A stretch of 64,000 nt of DNA from Craterostigma plantagineum (GCA_027422505.1 JAPQWV010000368.1:62001-126000), one strand, 5' to 3'; numbered from the stretch's first letter, positions 50,901 to 62,300 are shown. Program-made: numbers and translations. The notes: a model not told the origin generated them from the letters alone.

Positions 50901-53031
50901 TAATATATTAACGTACGCGCTCAGATCAGTGAGCAACCACCGTGAGCACCATAGCTGATTTCGCAATTATAACTCATTTTCTCCAACTCCGGCGACGCCA
51001 TCACCTCCGCCGCCCCTCTTAGCTTCTTCATTACGTCCATTGTCCATCTTCCACGCACTCGTTTATCAGAAATTCATATTATACTGCAATTTTCTCGTAC
51101 ATAGCTGAGATGGATGAATTTCTGATAAATAAGCGCGTGGAAGATGGGCAACCGATGTAATGAAGAAGCTAAGAGGGGCAATGGAGGTGATGTCATGGCC
51201 GGAATGGGAGAAAATGAGTTGTAATTGCGAATTCACTTATGGTGCTCACGGTGGGCACCATAGCGAACCTATAATATATATATATATATAATATATATAT
51301 ACTCCCTCTGATTCTAAAAATAAGTCGTTTAAGCTACTTGCATGCATATTAAGAAATAAAATAAATTTCCTATATACCCTTAATTACTTATTTTATCTTA
51401 TTTAATTTAATTGCTTTTATTTAATACAAAGGGTAAAATTGAAATATGACCTGTTTTTAATATCATAGGGTGTATATATATAAAAATAAATATATATATA
51501 TATATATACACGAAGGTGTTGTAAATAAATCACATCATTATATGAAATAGATTACCTTGAAAGCAAACCTCGTCGCATGATCCGTTTTCGAATCCCCGAA
51601 GCCCAACTTAATCACAGAGCGATACGAACTCCCGACCATGCTCGATGCGAACTTTACGATTTGTTCTACGACGGCACCTCTCGACATGTTCAATGTGTTC
51701 GCCCCGTAAAATCGTTCCTATTCGAAAGTATTTATGTATTTGTAAGACTCGAGTTTAATAAGCCTTACAAGTTGGTCCGGACGGGCCGGGCCGAATTGAT
51801 TTACCTGGTGGTCAAAAAACGCCTCGAGTAGATCGTAGGTGGTCGAGCCATTCAACTTGTTAACTATGTGAAGTGCCCGTGAGCAAACGAAAGCATTGTC
51901 GTGATACCTGCGCGTTAAAAAGTAACCTAATCGATCATCTAAGACGATATTCTGAAAATGCTTATATTATACATAGGTCGTCGGAAATAGATATGTTTGT
52001 TAGAAGAAGATCAATTCACCTAAAAGCTTAAATGTGTAGTACTTGCATCAAATTATCTTGCTAAAGAAGGAAAGTTGAATAAAAAGAATATCGATTCAAA
52101 TGGCAAAGATCAAGCAATTAATCAAGATCAATCAACCATTATGATATGATTTACAACGGGTATATCAAAGCAAAACCTTTATACTAGATACCAAGACCTT
52201 TATACTGGAGAAGTATTAGTAAGAAATACTATCAAAGCAAAACCTTTATACTAGATACCAAGAAAATCAACATTTTATTATTTCCCATCACGTTTAAGCT
52301 CATACTTTTTTCTCATCTAGCATTAGGCAACGATCGTGTTTCTTTACACGAGTGAGTGAAAAATCATACTCATATCACCTATTGACATGAGCGCTCATAT
52401 CATGTGGAATAACTATTCACCGAAAAGATGTGTAGTGTAGAAGTTCAATTGAACTACAAAATTTATGTCATTTGACTTACTACTCGTAAGTTTCTAATCT
52501 GACATGTGTGGTCAAGAATATGTGATAAAGCTCTTACATTTTTTTTTTCAATAAAACCCTAAAGAAGTGCTGCAATTACTCATGAAGATCCAACTATTGG
52601 ACATCAATTAGTTCCGAAAGAAAAAAAAAAAAAAAATAGGCTCGTATGATTCAGAGAAAGAAAAGGACCTTTACGCAAGGAACCCATTTTTACCCATCTA
52701 CAATAGAATACAAGAAAAGCAAATATATAAATAATTTATATGAGCAATGATTAACGAAAACTTACGGCAGAGGGAAAGTGTGGAAGACAAAGGAAACACG
52801 AGGACCGTAATGTTTCAAAGCCTGCTTGAGAGGAGGCCACGAATCTCTGCTGTCGGGGCAAACCGGGTCGAAAAAAGCTTCGATTAAAACGGATGATTCG
52901 GTCGGTTTCTTACCGTACCAGAACCCATCGGGTCTTTCGGGTATGTTCGACTGAGATGAGATCGGAGAAATGAAAAGGAAGAGAATCAACGGAGGAAGCA
53001 AATGGGTTTTGCTCCGAGGATGAAGATCCAT
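44962..53031 (-). CDS. Secreted DsbA-like thioredoxin-fold protein (CPDS motif)
   Basis: Four exons: 53031-52766, 51907-51805, 51717-51556 and 45114-44962, giving 227 aa. Exon 1 encodes a signal peptide (LLPPLILFLFISPISS) and the domain start, with FFDPVCPDSRDSWPPLKQAL. The redox site is CPDS, not CxxC, so it keeps a single active-site cysteine. Exon 2 has YHDNAFVCSRALHIVN, and exon 4 has GVYGTPYFFVNGFPLSD with the cis-Pro loop of the thioredoxin fold. I recognise this as a small plant thioredoxin-superfamily family of unknown role. Intron 3 is 6441 bp and holds two foldback elements and an Athila-like element, yet all splice sites and frames are intact. Confidence 0.88.
45148..45506. mobile_element. 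Foldback miniature element
   Basis: The tips read GAGGTTTGTTATGGTG...CACCTACCGTGAGCACC, with the reverse form at the other end (GGTGCTCAC, then CTCACGGTAGGTGGGCAC). Long inner arms pair: about 45228-45305 with about 45350-45430 (CCAACACCTCCGTAGACCCTG and its complement). It has no coding capacity and lies in the large intron. Confidence 0.7.
45548..46310 (+). repeat. Partial 5' LTR of the Athila-like element
   Basis: It matches about the first 760 bp of the right LTR, then diverges completely. It includes several iterations of ACACGGCC(A/G)TGTTTG between ~45688 and 46000. From 46311 to the gag start there is unrelated sequence, and no primer-binding site is visible. Confidence 0.7.
46577..47900 (+). 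pseudogene. Athila-like gag remnant
   Basis: The coding signal is spread over frames 46535-46732, 46751-46990, 46920-47162, 47181-47381 and 47515-47805, with stops between. Recognisable pieces are MSRRNPH..., DELFSIDGPAYVELTLEFLATFSFN (Athila ORF1-type) and a C-terminal coiled, charged region (EELAQQRATDQEQNAAAHHRRE). No protease or polymerase follows. Confidence 0.65.
47901..49454 (+). other. Non-coding interior of the Athila-like element
   Basis: No pol domain is visible. A ~64-bp unit (GTTAAGAAC...ATAATCTCTCA...TGAGAGAAG) occurs at about 48862 and 48961, each copy able to form a small hairpin. Confidence 0.55.
49455..50929 (+). repeat. 3' LTR of the Athila-like element
   Basis: A 1475-bp LTR starting TGATAAACG. 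Its first half matches 45548-46310, including the iterated ACACGGCC motif near 49650-49900. The second half has no partner in the left LTR. Confidence 0.75.
51302..51500. repeat. Stowaway-like end and TA-rich repeats
   Basis: CTCCCTCTGATTCTAAAAATAAG at the start resembles a Stowaway-type end, but I find no matching right end. It lies next to (TA)n runs at ~51275-51300 and 51480-51510, inside the large intron. Confidence 0.4.
52162..52262. repeat. Direct repeat in intron 1 of the DsbA-like gene
   Basis: A ~34-bp unit containing AAAACCTTTATACTAGATACC occurs at about 52162-52195 and 52229-52262. Confidence 0.75.
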
Positions 53032-53110
53032 GGTTTGGTTGGGTTTTCTTCAGACAATCCGAGGAAAATGTTTATGTAGGAAAGACGAGTGAAGAGTTAG
53101 TGAAGGAGGG

Positions 53111-53119
53111 ACACGTGGC
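53111..53119. promoter_or_regulatory. G-box/ABRE upstream of the DsbA-like gene
   Basis: ACACGTGGC with the palindrome CACGTG lies ~80 bp upstream of the start codon. bZIP factors bind such sites in abscisic-acid and light responses. A single site is weak evidence of actual control. Confidence 0.4.
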
Positions 53120-53179
53120 GGGGAAGTGTTGGCTGGATAGCAAGGCAATGCGTAAGCCGTCCGATCAGACAGCGGGGAA

Positions 53180-53936
53180 AGTTACTTTGTTTGCTGATTA
53201 ATATTAATCACGTTAGTTCACTTCTATATCTCATGCAAGGATTAAGAGTAAAGCAAAGTTTTGCTTTTTATTTTTATTTTTTATTTGTAGAAAATGAGCA
53301 GATTACAGATTTATATTTCATCGATGTAAGAATAATATCTACTCCGTGCACCACGAACGAAGGAATCAAATGAAGGAAATGAAGGAAAATATCATACAAC
53401 ATTGGACTAAATTTTACAGAACATGAGCTTACCTTCCGACAATATAAACAGAATCAAATCCTAGATTTCTACTAACGTTTAAGTCTTTTGCAGTCGAAAC
53501 GATGCTGCAAAGGACGAGGTATTGTAGCTGCGGGCAAATTCTATAGATAATCCAGGCGAGAACATTACAACCCAGTTTCGATTTTCGACGACTCAACGAA
53601 ATTGCTATTCGAAGATTTGGAAAAAATCTGTGGCATGAAGTGACAAATTTTATACATCGAAGGAGTTGATCTATACTGCTATCTTGGGTTAACTAAAAAT
53701 TACCTCGACGAATACGTAACAGGCTTGTCTTTTAAATCTTCTCGCCATAAAAATCCAAAGATTAACGACTATGGGAAAGCTTCACCGTCCTTAATTAATG
53801 CAAACAACCAATAGAACTGCACGAAAGACAGATACGGATGGAATTAATTCAGACGGTGCAGAAAAACGTGATCATGAATGTATTGACTCGACAATTTGAA
53901 CACTAAAATAAAATTTATTGCAAGAGATCATATATA
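53180..53936. other. Intergenic, nothing recognised
   Basis: Spacer between the DsbA-like gene and the syntaxin-like gene; it may include the latter's 3' UTR. Confidence 0.45.
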
Positions 53937-54041
53937 TCATTGACTACGAGCTGTTGACAGGGTTTTCATGGGTTCTAAAACAGATTAAAAAGGGGGGAAA
54001 AGAAACAACAAAGAAGAGAAAGGGGATATCATAAAAGGAAT

Positions 54042-55488
54042 TCACTTACCAAGTAGTAAAAGAATCAAGACAATGGCAAAGGCGATTTGAAAAGGTCGAC
54101 TATACTGCAGAACATACTGTGACCTCTGCACCTGTCTTTGTAGGGCACCATACCAGCCATAAAGCTGCTTGTCATAACATTCATCGCAACTATTGAGACA
54201 ACTCTTACTCTTCTCATAGCATATATGCATTCCCTAATTTGACATTTACACAGAATAGATCAATATGGAACCTTAAAACCAAGTTAGCGAATATAAATCT
54301 TGTACGAAAAAGGGGGACTGGTTGGTACTCACTCTTGTCAAATTCTGAGACCGAGGTAACATGGGATCAGTTTTTTGAAGGGAATCCGAAATCTTCAATT
54401 TCTTGAAACCGTTCTTTGGCCATTTCATCTGAGTTATAGACGATTCCATAGTATTCAACAATGCAGAAAAACTTGGTATTTTCCTCGGAGGTGTTGGATC
54501 GTGCAGCAAGCTCGATGATTCATGCAACAAAGGATCGTCATCAGAAACAGCTATTTTCCATGAGCCAAGGTCAGCAGTAGCACTGGCAGTTCTACGGTGT
54601 CCCTGTGATTTCTCATCTTTACCATTTACTACACCTAACTCGACCAGATGAGACGAACTTCTAGAACATTCATTTGGTAATGATCTATCACCATCTGGCG
54701 GGGCTTTTTCAACTCCTTGATTGTTTACATGATTTTCGCGTGATGTCTTGTTCGTAGAAGAAAAAGATGATCCATAGAGAAAAGATGCCAGCTCGTCTCT
54801 CTCTCCTTCATCTAGTCTAACCCAAGGCAAAGGTGGCTTTCCTTGTGAGGCTGACACTTCATTCAACGAGCCCTCGACTTTCTTTACCTGACCTTCGATT
54901 GCTAAAATGAAATCACGATGTCTATCTCTTGCATCATCGGCTGAACTGCTAGTTGTGTAAGTTGACCTCACAGCACGCCCAAATTCTTCCAACTGCACCA
55001 AATCACATCCATAAACCATTCATCCTCAACCATTCCACAGCTAACCAAGCAACAAATCTAACATTGCAACAAGAAACTAGCACCCGAATATAATACCAGA
55101 ACCAAAAATCATAATGTAACTTCGATAACGCCTTTGAGCAAGGATAAATAAAAATTTACCTGCCACTTAGTAGTGCCAAGTGCTGTATGGAGATCCCTTC
55201 TGAGCCCATCCAAGTTCCAAGCACCGGTGCTATCCTTCTTTGCATGAACCCATGTCCGATACGTTGATTCCATCCTTTAGCAACATAAATTACCAATATC
55301 ACGTTAATCAAACACACGAAAACAGACAATTATCAACGACATCAACGCAACAAAGAAGAAAAAAATAACATTAACAAAATGACCTAAGGGCAAAACGGGA
55401 AATCTCCGTACCTGTCGGCAGATTCCTGCACTTCCTCAGCAGCAGAGAAAAACGGATCCTTTTCCCATCTATCGAACGCTGAACCCAT
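54042..55488 (-). CDS. Syntaxin-6 N-domain, tail-anchored SNARE-like protein
   Basis: Exons: 55488-55412, 55274-55160, 54992-54333 and 54233 to ~54042. The N terminus (FDRWEKDPFFSAAEEVQESADRMESTYRTW) is the Syntaxin-6 N-terminal three-helix domain, continued by WQLEEFGRAVRSTY and the DARDRHRDFILAIEGQVKKVE helix. The middle is long, Ser-rich and low in complexity. The end has CYEKSKSCLNSCDECYDKQLYGW and a single hydrophobic anchor (FQIAFAIVLILLLLG). The reading frame stops three codons after a perfect splice donor (GTAAGTG at ~54045). A further exon may therefore exist, for example 53974-53937, which would add ~12 residues. Likely at Golgi or endosome membranes; a classical SNARE motif is not obvious. 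Confidence 0.8.
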
Positions 55489-56058
55489 TCTATTACTTTA
55501 CTCGCAAATCGCGAACCCTTAATGAACTACCGCGAAGCAAAAACAACACAAAAGGAAGAAAATGACAATAAATGGGGGAGACAACAATCCTAGCCAGCGA
55601 TGAACGTTCAACAAGGAGGAGGTTCGATCTGAGATATCCGTCGCGGTATCGACAAATGGAGTTGATTACTTTTCAAGGGGAAGGATCGAATTATGGTGTC
55701 TTCGTGTCGTGTGAACGAGCTTTCCAGGTAATGGTATGTTCTAACCTGATAAGAACGGTGTCGTTTTCCGCGTTGTAAAATTGGTGGGTGGTCAAAATAG
55801 GCGACCACTGATTGGGATTTGATGTCCTTGGTTGACATGTTCCTATTATTTGCTTTTAATTTATTTTAAGGGCCAAATGTAATACGAAATTATTTATTTA
55901 ATCGAGTGGGTATGTGCATGTCAAGAGAAAAATGTGGCTTCTAGTCTTAGATAATGGATTGATTTCTGTAGGTTTTTAGATAATGGTTTGTTCCCCTTGT
56001 GGAATTGTGTGGTGCTACTATGTCAGTCTTTGTTCTCTCGGTTGATGATGTACTGGTG

Positions 56059-56329
56059 CAGGGGCGGACCCACGTATACGCTTTGGGGGTCACTTGACCC
56101 CCCGGCCGGAAAAACGATAAGTATATTATATGCAGAAGATTTAATGAAAGTTGTCTGTAGTCCAGTGGTTCGACCCCCAAGTGAAAAGTCATGTCATGAG
56201 TGAACCCGGATTCGACCCCCAATTTAAGCATTTTATGTTATTTTTAATATAAGCCATATGTTAGTTGGGCTTCGCTAAAACTTTGACCCCCCGGGCCCAG
56301 TGGGCTGGGTCCGCCATTGTACCGGTGAG
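56059..56329. mobile_element. hAT-like miniature element
   Basis: Inverted ends CAGGGGCGGACCCA and (reverse complement of the right end) CAATGGCGGACCCA match at 12 of 14. They are flanked by TACTGGTG (56051-56058) and TACCGGTG (56330-56337), an 8-bp duplication with one change. The 271-bp interior has CGACCCCC runs and no coding capacity. Confidence 0.8.
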
Positions 56330-56337
56330 ACCCCTGA

Positions 56338-57105
56338 GCTATTTAGCCATGTATCTTTGTTATTAATGCAAGCTATTTGAAAAAAATAATAATAATAGGT
56401 CCACTTCCCTTTTGAATGGAAATTATAAGATGACATCACTAATACGTTGTCTATTTTGGTTTATGATAGGCATATCTTATCTCTTGCAAGGACTTCCATT
56501 ATTTTCTTAATTGGGTCATTAATTGAATATATCTTTCAAAACGAATAAAATGATGCGGAGAAGATCAACACAACCATACATGGCTAAAAAAAATTAGTTC
56601 ATAAAATGCAATAGTGACAATCACTCAAGCGGCGAAAAGTTCCCAAGGAATAGATCAAGTGATCGGGCCATATCTCCATAAGAATGTTATGAGTTCAGGT
56701 TCACTTGTATTCCTTAACGACATTCAAGCATTAGATATGAAAAACAAAGATATCCACGAAAAAATGTTACAAAAACATATTCAATCAATAACACAATTAA
56801 ATGGCTTATTTAGTAGGCCCTATTTTATTATTCATTTGAAAATAAATCGAAAGTTCCTATTAAATTAATTTCAATTAGTGGATATTCGATTATGCGCTTG
56901 CTAGGAACCAAATTATTCTAGTTAGTAACTACCCTATATTATGCAATAAGTATTAAATTTTAGTAAACATTTATTACAATAATACATCATGCATAAGGTC
57001 TTCACTACCAAACTCATCGAGCACCTCCATGCACACGTCTCACCATCATGATCTTAACCCTCTAACACTATACGAAAACCCCACAAAGGAAACTTCATTA
57101 CACTT
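56338..57105. other. Intergenic, no supported gene
   Basis: An 84-codon frame at 56614-56868 has no recognisable domain and ends in AT-rich sequence, so I do not call it. The rest is spacer upstream of the glycine-rich protein gene. Confidence 0.45.
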
Positions 57106-57108
57106 CGC

Positions 57109-57117
57109 CTATAAAAA
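57109..57117 (+). promoter_or_regulatory. TATA box of the glycine-rich protein gene
   Basis: CTATAAAAA lies about 95-103 bp upstream of the start codon. Confidence 0.6.
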
Positions 57118-57211
57118 CCGATCCATCTACCGCATGCAATTGATAGTATTGTTTCTGTTGTTCATCTCTTCATTGAAATAATCTTGATTAACTTTCCAAA
57201 AATAATCATCG

Positions 57212-57907
57212 ATGGGAAAATGTAATGCAACTAACTCATTGGGTTTCTTCATTTTCGCCTTCTTGACAACAGTCGGCTCGAACGCTCCTCTCGGGCGCGT
57301 TGAAGCTTCCCGTCGGGAGAGATCGTTGCTTTCTGAGGATCCCAAATTCGAATCCGCAGTCACCAGAAGGTTCATGCAAAACGTCGAACTAGCAAGAGGT
57401 AGTGGAAACGACAGAGGTAGGGGTTCGAGTAATTATGCTAAATCCCCTCCTGTTTCCGGCGGCGGCGGCGGCGGTGGTGGTCCTGCTGCTGGTGGTGGTG
57501 GTGTTGTTGCTGGCGGTGGTGGTGGTCAGTCTGGTGGCTATGGAGGCGGCTATGTTGCCGGAGGAGGATATGGGCCGGGTGGAGGGGTAAGTGGTGGTGG
57601 AGGTTTTGGAAATGGTGGTGGTTTTGGGCCGGGCGGTGGTGGTGTTGGTGGTTATGGGGCGGGTGGTGGTGGTGGTGGAGGAGGAGGAGGATTTGGGAAT
57701 GGTGGTGGCTATGTGCCTGCCATTGGTGGCGGTAGTGGTGGGTTGGGTTTTGGCTCAGGGCCGTATGGCGGTGGTGGTGGCTTTGGCTCGGGGCCGGGGT
57801 TGGGGTATAATGGTAATTTTGGTGGTGGGGGTTATGGGCAGTACGGTGGACCGGGTAACGGGTTGGGTCAGGGGTACAGGCAGGGTTCGTACGGTGGGAT
57901 GGGTTAA
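57212..57907 (+). CDS. Secreted glycine-rich protein
   Basis: Intronless, 231 aa. Residues ~8-24 (SLGFFIFAFLTTVGSNA) form a signal peptide. A charged middle (ASRRERSLLSEDPKFESAVTRRFMQNVELARG) follows. From ~80 to the end the protein is mostly Gly, in GGGGFG, GGGYG and GGYGPGG-type blocks with Tyr, Phe and Pro. This is a class of cell-wall structural or stress-related glycine-rich proteins. The GGT/GGC codon repetition creates long spurious frames on both strands. No RNA-binding or cysteine-rich domain is present. Confidence 0.85.
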   Translation: MGKCNATNSLGFFIFAFLTTVGSNAPLGRVEASRRERSLLSEDPKFESAVTRRFMQNVELARGSGNDRGRGSSNYAKSPPVSGGGGGGGGPAAGGGGVVAGGGGGQSGGYGGGYVAGGGYGPGGGVSGGGGFGNGGGFGPGGGGVGGYGAGGGGGGGGGGFGNGGGYVPAIGGGSGGLGFGSGPYGGGGGFGSGPGLGYNGNFGGGGYGQYGGPGNGLGQGYRQGSYGGMG

Positions 57908-57939
57908 GGGCGTGGGAATTTTGCACGTTGTTTGAATTG

Positions 57940-58640
57940 AAATTTGGTCAATTAAGTTGTGTGATACGTATGATATTAATAAATAAGTATAATTAGAGGT
58001 TCATATGGGATGTTGTTTGAGTTGACATTTGGTCAATTAAGCTATGGGATACGATGATATTAATAAATAATTATATTGAAATCATTTTAAATTTTGAAAT
58101 CATAATTTCTTGTGCTTAAGATGAAATATAATTTTTAAATATAAGAAACTTAATTGTAGACGCATAACCACAGTAAATAAAAAAATTAGGAGTGATATGA
58201 AAATTACTTAATTTAAAATATGAGGGAGTAAATTACAAATAAGTTACACACTAAATTGTGGCAGTTTATATCCATCGCAAACCAATTATGTAATATACTA
58301 TTCGCACACTCCATGCGTGTGCTTAAAAATATAATTATATTTATGTTACTTTAATTATGATTAGTATAATCTGTATTATTTAATAGATGAAATATAGTTT
58401 TAAATATATAAAATGAAAACTAATGAATAGTGGTACTAAAAAATTTAGAGGTGAAATGTTAAATTAATTAAGTTATAAATAAAGGGACTAAATTGTACAT
58501 AAAATGACAGAACAAAGTGGCAGTTTTTATCCAACCTAGAACCTTTATATAGTAGAATAGATTATAACTATAGGGTTCATATTGGATGTTTGAGGTGAAA
58601 TTTGGTCAATTAAGCTATGGGATCCAAATGAATTACGAAA
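57940..58640. repeat. Duplicated 3' flank of the glycine-rich protein gene
   Basis: A segment centred on TTTGGTCAATTAAGCTATGGG, often with TGATATTAATAAATAA after it, occurs at about 57945, 58025 and 58600. These are probably local duplications of the gene's 3' end. The region to ~59340 is otherwise AT-rich without a gene. Confidence 0.6.
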
Positions 58641-59357
58641 AGGTTTGTTAGTGGAAACAAATTTGCAAGAGCCTAAACAAATCAGACAATTCCGATACCA
58701 GTTGAAAATTTAGAACGTCAAAAACTCTATGGGATCGTTTTGATATGTGTGCATAGATAGTTATAGGGGTGTATGAATAACCTCGTGTTTGTTATCTTTG
58801 TATTGCCATCCATGCCTTGTATGACTATACACGTCTATTACACGGATTTTGGTTATAAGCATTGTATATGCATCTCACCTTTAAGGTGGTTATGAGGTGT
58901 GTATTACTAATTCATACACACCTCAAACACAATTTGTATCATTACACAAATAATTGATACACATACATAAAAAAATGTTAAAATACAATATCAACAAAAT
59001 CCTTATATAGCTATACACAAATAACTTATACTCATGTAATTCATAAACATGGATATAAAGCTAGTGTTATAGAATCAGAAACAATACCAATATAAAAGAT
59101 CCGAAGGAAAAAATATTAACAAGTGTAGTACTTTGAAATCCGAAATTCGAAATCCTAACGTTTGTCAAACAGTAAATTTGGATTTGAAATTACGATTTTG
59201 AAATTTATAATTTAAAATCTAAGTAATTTCGTTAAAATACGCGAATCGAACGCACTATAAGAAAAAAGTAAATTTAATTTTAGTCCATCGCTTTCACGAG
59301 CTACCTAATATTGTTCTATTTTGAGCACACGAGAGAAACCCTCCCTCCATCACAGCC

Positions 59358-62300
59358 ATGTCCGCGGCGGAGCAGCCGCTGAAAAAGCGTAAACTATACG
59401 ACTCCCCACCTCCTCTTTCGTCCGAGGAGATATCTCAACGGCGGAAGAGTCAAGAGGAAATCCGTGATGTCTTCAATTGCTATAAGAAGATCAAGCACGC
59501 CATCGGTCGCAATGATAAGTGTTTATCGCCGGAAGTGGAAGAAGCGTATCGCTCTCTGATTGCGGCTTCTGATGGTGAGATTCGTCAGTTCATACAGATT
59601 GTTCATCTCATCATTTTTTGCTACGTAATTTACTGCTTTGAAGAGCTTGTTGTGTTTGGCTTGTAATTTATTCCTGAGTTCTGTTCTGATTCTTATTGAG
59701 AAGGGCATATTTTGTGTGTTCTCTCATATAGTTTAGTGATTCCCTATCGGAGGGTTTAGTGCCTGTCTTTTATGTACTCTGCAATTATTTGAGCTCTACG
59801 AGTCCACTGGAACAGATGGGGTTGAGAAAGGGAATTACTTGATCTCTCTTAGTGTTCTAATTCTTTGCTGAATTTTTTATTACTCAATCTCTTGTTCATG
59901 TTATTTTCCATTGATTTGGCTTCGGGGAATATCTTATTAAAACTAATCATTGTCTCCAAACTGGTTATAGTTACCACAACTAGTTTTGTGATTAATGGCA
60001 ATTATGGATTGGATTTAAGTGTCAACAAGTGTCCTCTATCTAAACAAGAATCCGATCTTCATATGTTAGAACATCATTGTTTCTTTACATCATTATCCAC
60101 CTCTCTTGTGTTTCCCATCACACATTACAACCCTCCTGGACAAATGAGAGAGTTATTGAACATAATGCTTTCGCAGGTGGTGCAAGTGCAAAACGTTTAT
60201 CGGCAGAAGTTATTGGTCGTTATGCCGTATACTTTCCTGCTGCTCTAGAAGACGCGACAAGGTTTCTCATTGATGTCCATGACTGGTGCTTAAAGACGAT
60301 AAGCAACGAAGAAGATGCTGATGGTATTGCTTTTGAGACTGCCAAGTCATGCATTTTGGGTTTGATTGACACCTGTAATGCTTCAGCTTCATCTAATTCA
60401 GCAGCTAGCGAGGGGACATGCTCTACAGTTTTCCGCAAAGTATTAAGTTTTCTAGTGGCCTCATTCCAGTCAAAGGATATATTTGAGATTGTTGATAAGA
60501 AAGTCTTGAAGATATCTGAACATTCCGAATCCTTTAAAGATTTCATCCATGATTTTTCGGTGGAAAATAATCCAACATTAGTCAAACTGTTGAAGTTTTG
60601 CGCGTTGGTTTTTCTGAAAATTTTCTTCACTTGCCCTAAGAATTCGCTTGTTGCTTGTTTTGAGCTCTATGAGTCCACTGGAACAGATGGGGTTGAGAAA
60701 GGGAATTACTTGATCCATCAATTTACCACTGAACTGGATGAAACTAGTGAGCATTCTATGATTGAGAAATGCCACAATGAATCGTCTTTGGAAGGTCACG
60801 AGAAGCATTCAGATGATGGCTGTTCTGTATCCAAAGGAAACTCTTCCTCAGCGACTATATCGGGAATTTTAAGGAATTGCATGCTGGCGCGGGTAAGCAT
60901 GTGAATTCTCATCTAGCAAATTTGTTGAATTTTCGCTATTAACCTCTATTTATTTACTATGGTTATTTGCAGGTTCTTGCGAAAGATACATCATTGAGAG
61001 GTTGGCTCTTTAGAAGATACAAAAAATTTAATGATTCTGCACCTTCTGAAACCGTGTACAATGTCACATCTGTCCTCGAAGGCGTATTTGAATCTTTCGC
61101 GTTGCAAGTCAAGACAGAAATCAATGCTGGTGAGGATGTTTACTCTTTATTTAGACATTTATGACTTGATTGCAGAATATTTACTCGAGGAAATCTCTTT
61201 CTCTCTGGTCCCAGGCCGAGATCGTTACCTAAAAATTTCCGCCATCCATTCAAAGAGAAGTGCAATCAATATCGGGAGTGATCCATCTAGTGGAGAATCA
61301 AACTCCATGGATTACCATTATGGAGATCCAGCAGACACCCCTAATTCCAGAAACTTCATTTCGAGGGATTTGATGAACCGGCAATCGTTTTCACCCCGAG
61401 GAAGAATGGCACGGGATTTCAGAAGCAACTCATTTAATGATCGAAACAACTCTCCCCATCAAGGAAGAAGCCAAAATCCCGGGGATCTCTCTTCTCCCAC
61501 TGTAAGATCGTCCACTGGTGCAAATTCCCCTTTTGAATCTCCAAGGCAAAGCTGTACGACACTTCCTTCTTCAACATCAAACTGCCCTTTACGTCACTAT
61601 GTTGATGGAGAACCAAATTCGATGGATATATTTCCTGCTTCCCGACAACTGTGGCTTGAATCATTGGGTCCTGATGCATCTGAAATGCCGGTTAGGTTTC
61701 AGTTCGAGAAGTTCGGTCCAGTGGACCATTTTCAGTACTTTGCTCATGAAGGGGTTGCTAAAATCGAGTATAGAAACATCATGGATGCTGTTAAAGCCAG
61801 GGAAGTTATGAGAGGCAATTCACCTTGGGGTGCCTGCCTCAGAATAAAGTTTCTTGATTCAGGGTTAGGATCAAGAGGAGCTGTAAATGGTACAGCCATT
61901 GGTTGCAGTAACCATGTTTATGTAGGGAATGTTCCTACCAAATGGGCCAAAGATGAGATGCTTCACGAGGTTTCAAAAGCACTTCACAAGGGCCCGCGTA
62001 TGGTATTTGATCTGAGCAACGACGGCGCACTACTCATGGAATTCGATTCGCCTGAAGAAGCTGCAATTGCCATAGGTCATATGCGGTGGATTCGTAGCAG
62101 TGGTAGCCATTTTCCCCATCAACCCCCCTCCAATGCAATGATGCATCATGCTGAAGGAGTGAGACCACCCAACGTTGACACTAGAAACAATTACCCGGTC
62201 AATCTTACATCACCGAGAATGAATCAAGAAAACTGTGGGCCAATGATGCAAAACGCACATGCAGTCCAAGGAAATTGGGCTGTGCCCTCTATGGGACAAG

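Larger units (their letters stand above)
45548..50929 (+). mobile_element. Decayed Athila-like Gypsy retrotransposon
   Basis: The 5.4-kb element is flanked by TGAGC (45543-45547 and 50930-50934). LTR copies begin (T)ATAAACGCATTTTCAT at 45548 and TGATAAACGCATTTTCAT at 49455, the usual start of Athila-type LTRs. A CAAGTGTGAGAAGG purine tract precedes the right LTR. The interior has a broken gag-like region and no recognisable pol, so it is non-autonomous or internally deleted. Confidence 0.78.
45507..51275. mobile_element. Second foldback element, split by an LTR retrotransposon
   Basis: The left tip (45507-45547, ATGGTGCCCACCTACCATGAGC) and the right part (50930-51275) belong together once the Athila-like insertion is removed. 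Tips match the neighbouring foldback element, but the inner arms differ: about 50967-51085 pairs with about 51110-51228 (arm cores CCTCTTAGCTTCTTCATTAC and its complement). Confidence 0.7.

Noticed and set aside
56614..56868. An 84-codon gene
   Set aside because: No recognisable domain, no promoter evidence, and an AT-rich tail. It could be a remnant but cannot be supported.
57402..57935. Open frames on both strands of the glycine-rich gene
   Set aside because: Frames made of repeated Val/Met or His/Pro result from reading GGT/GGC repeats out of register.
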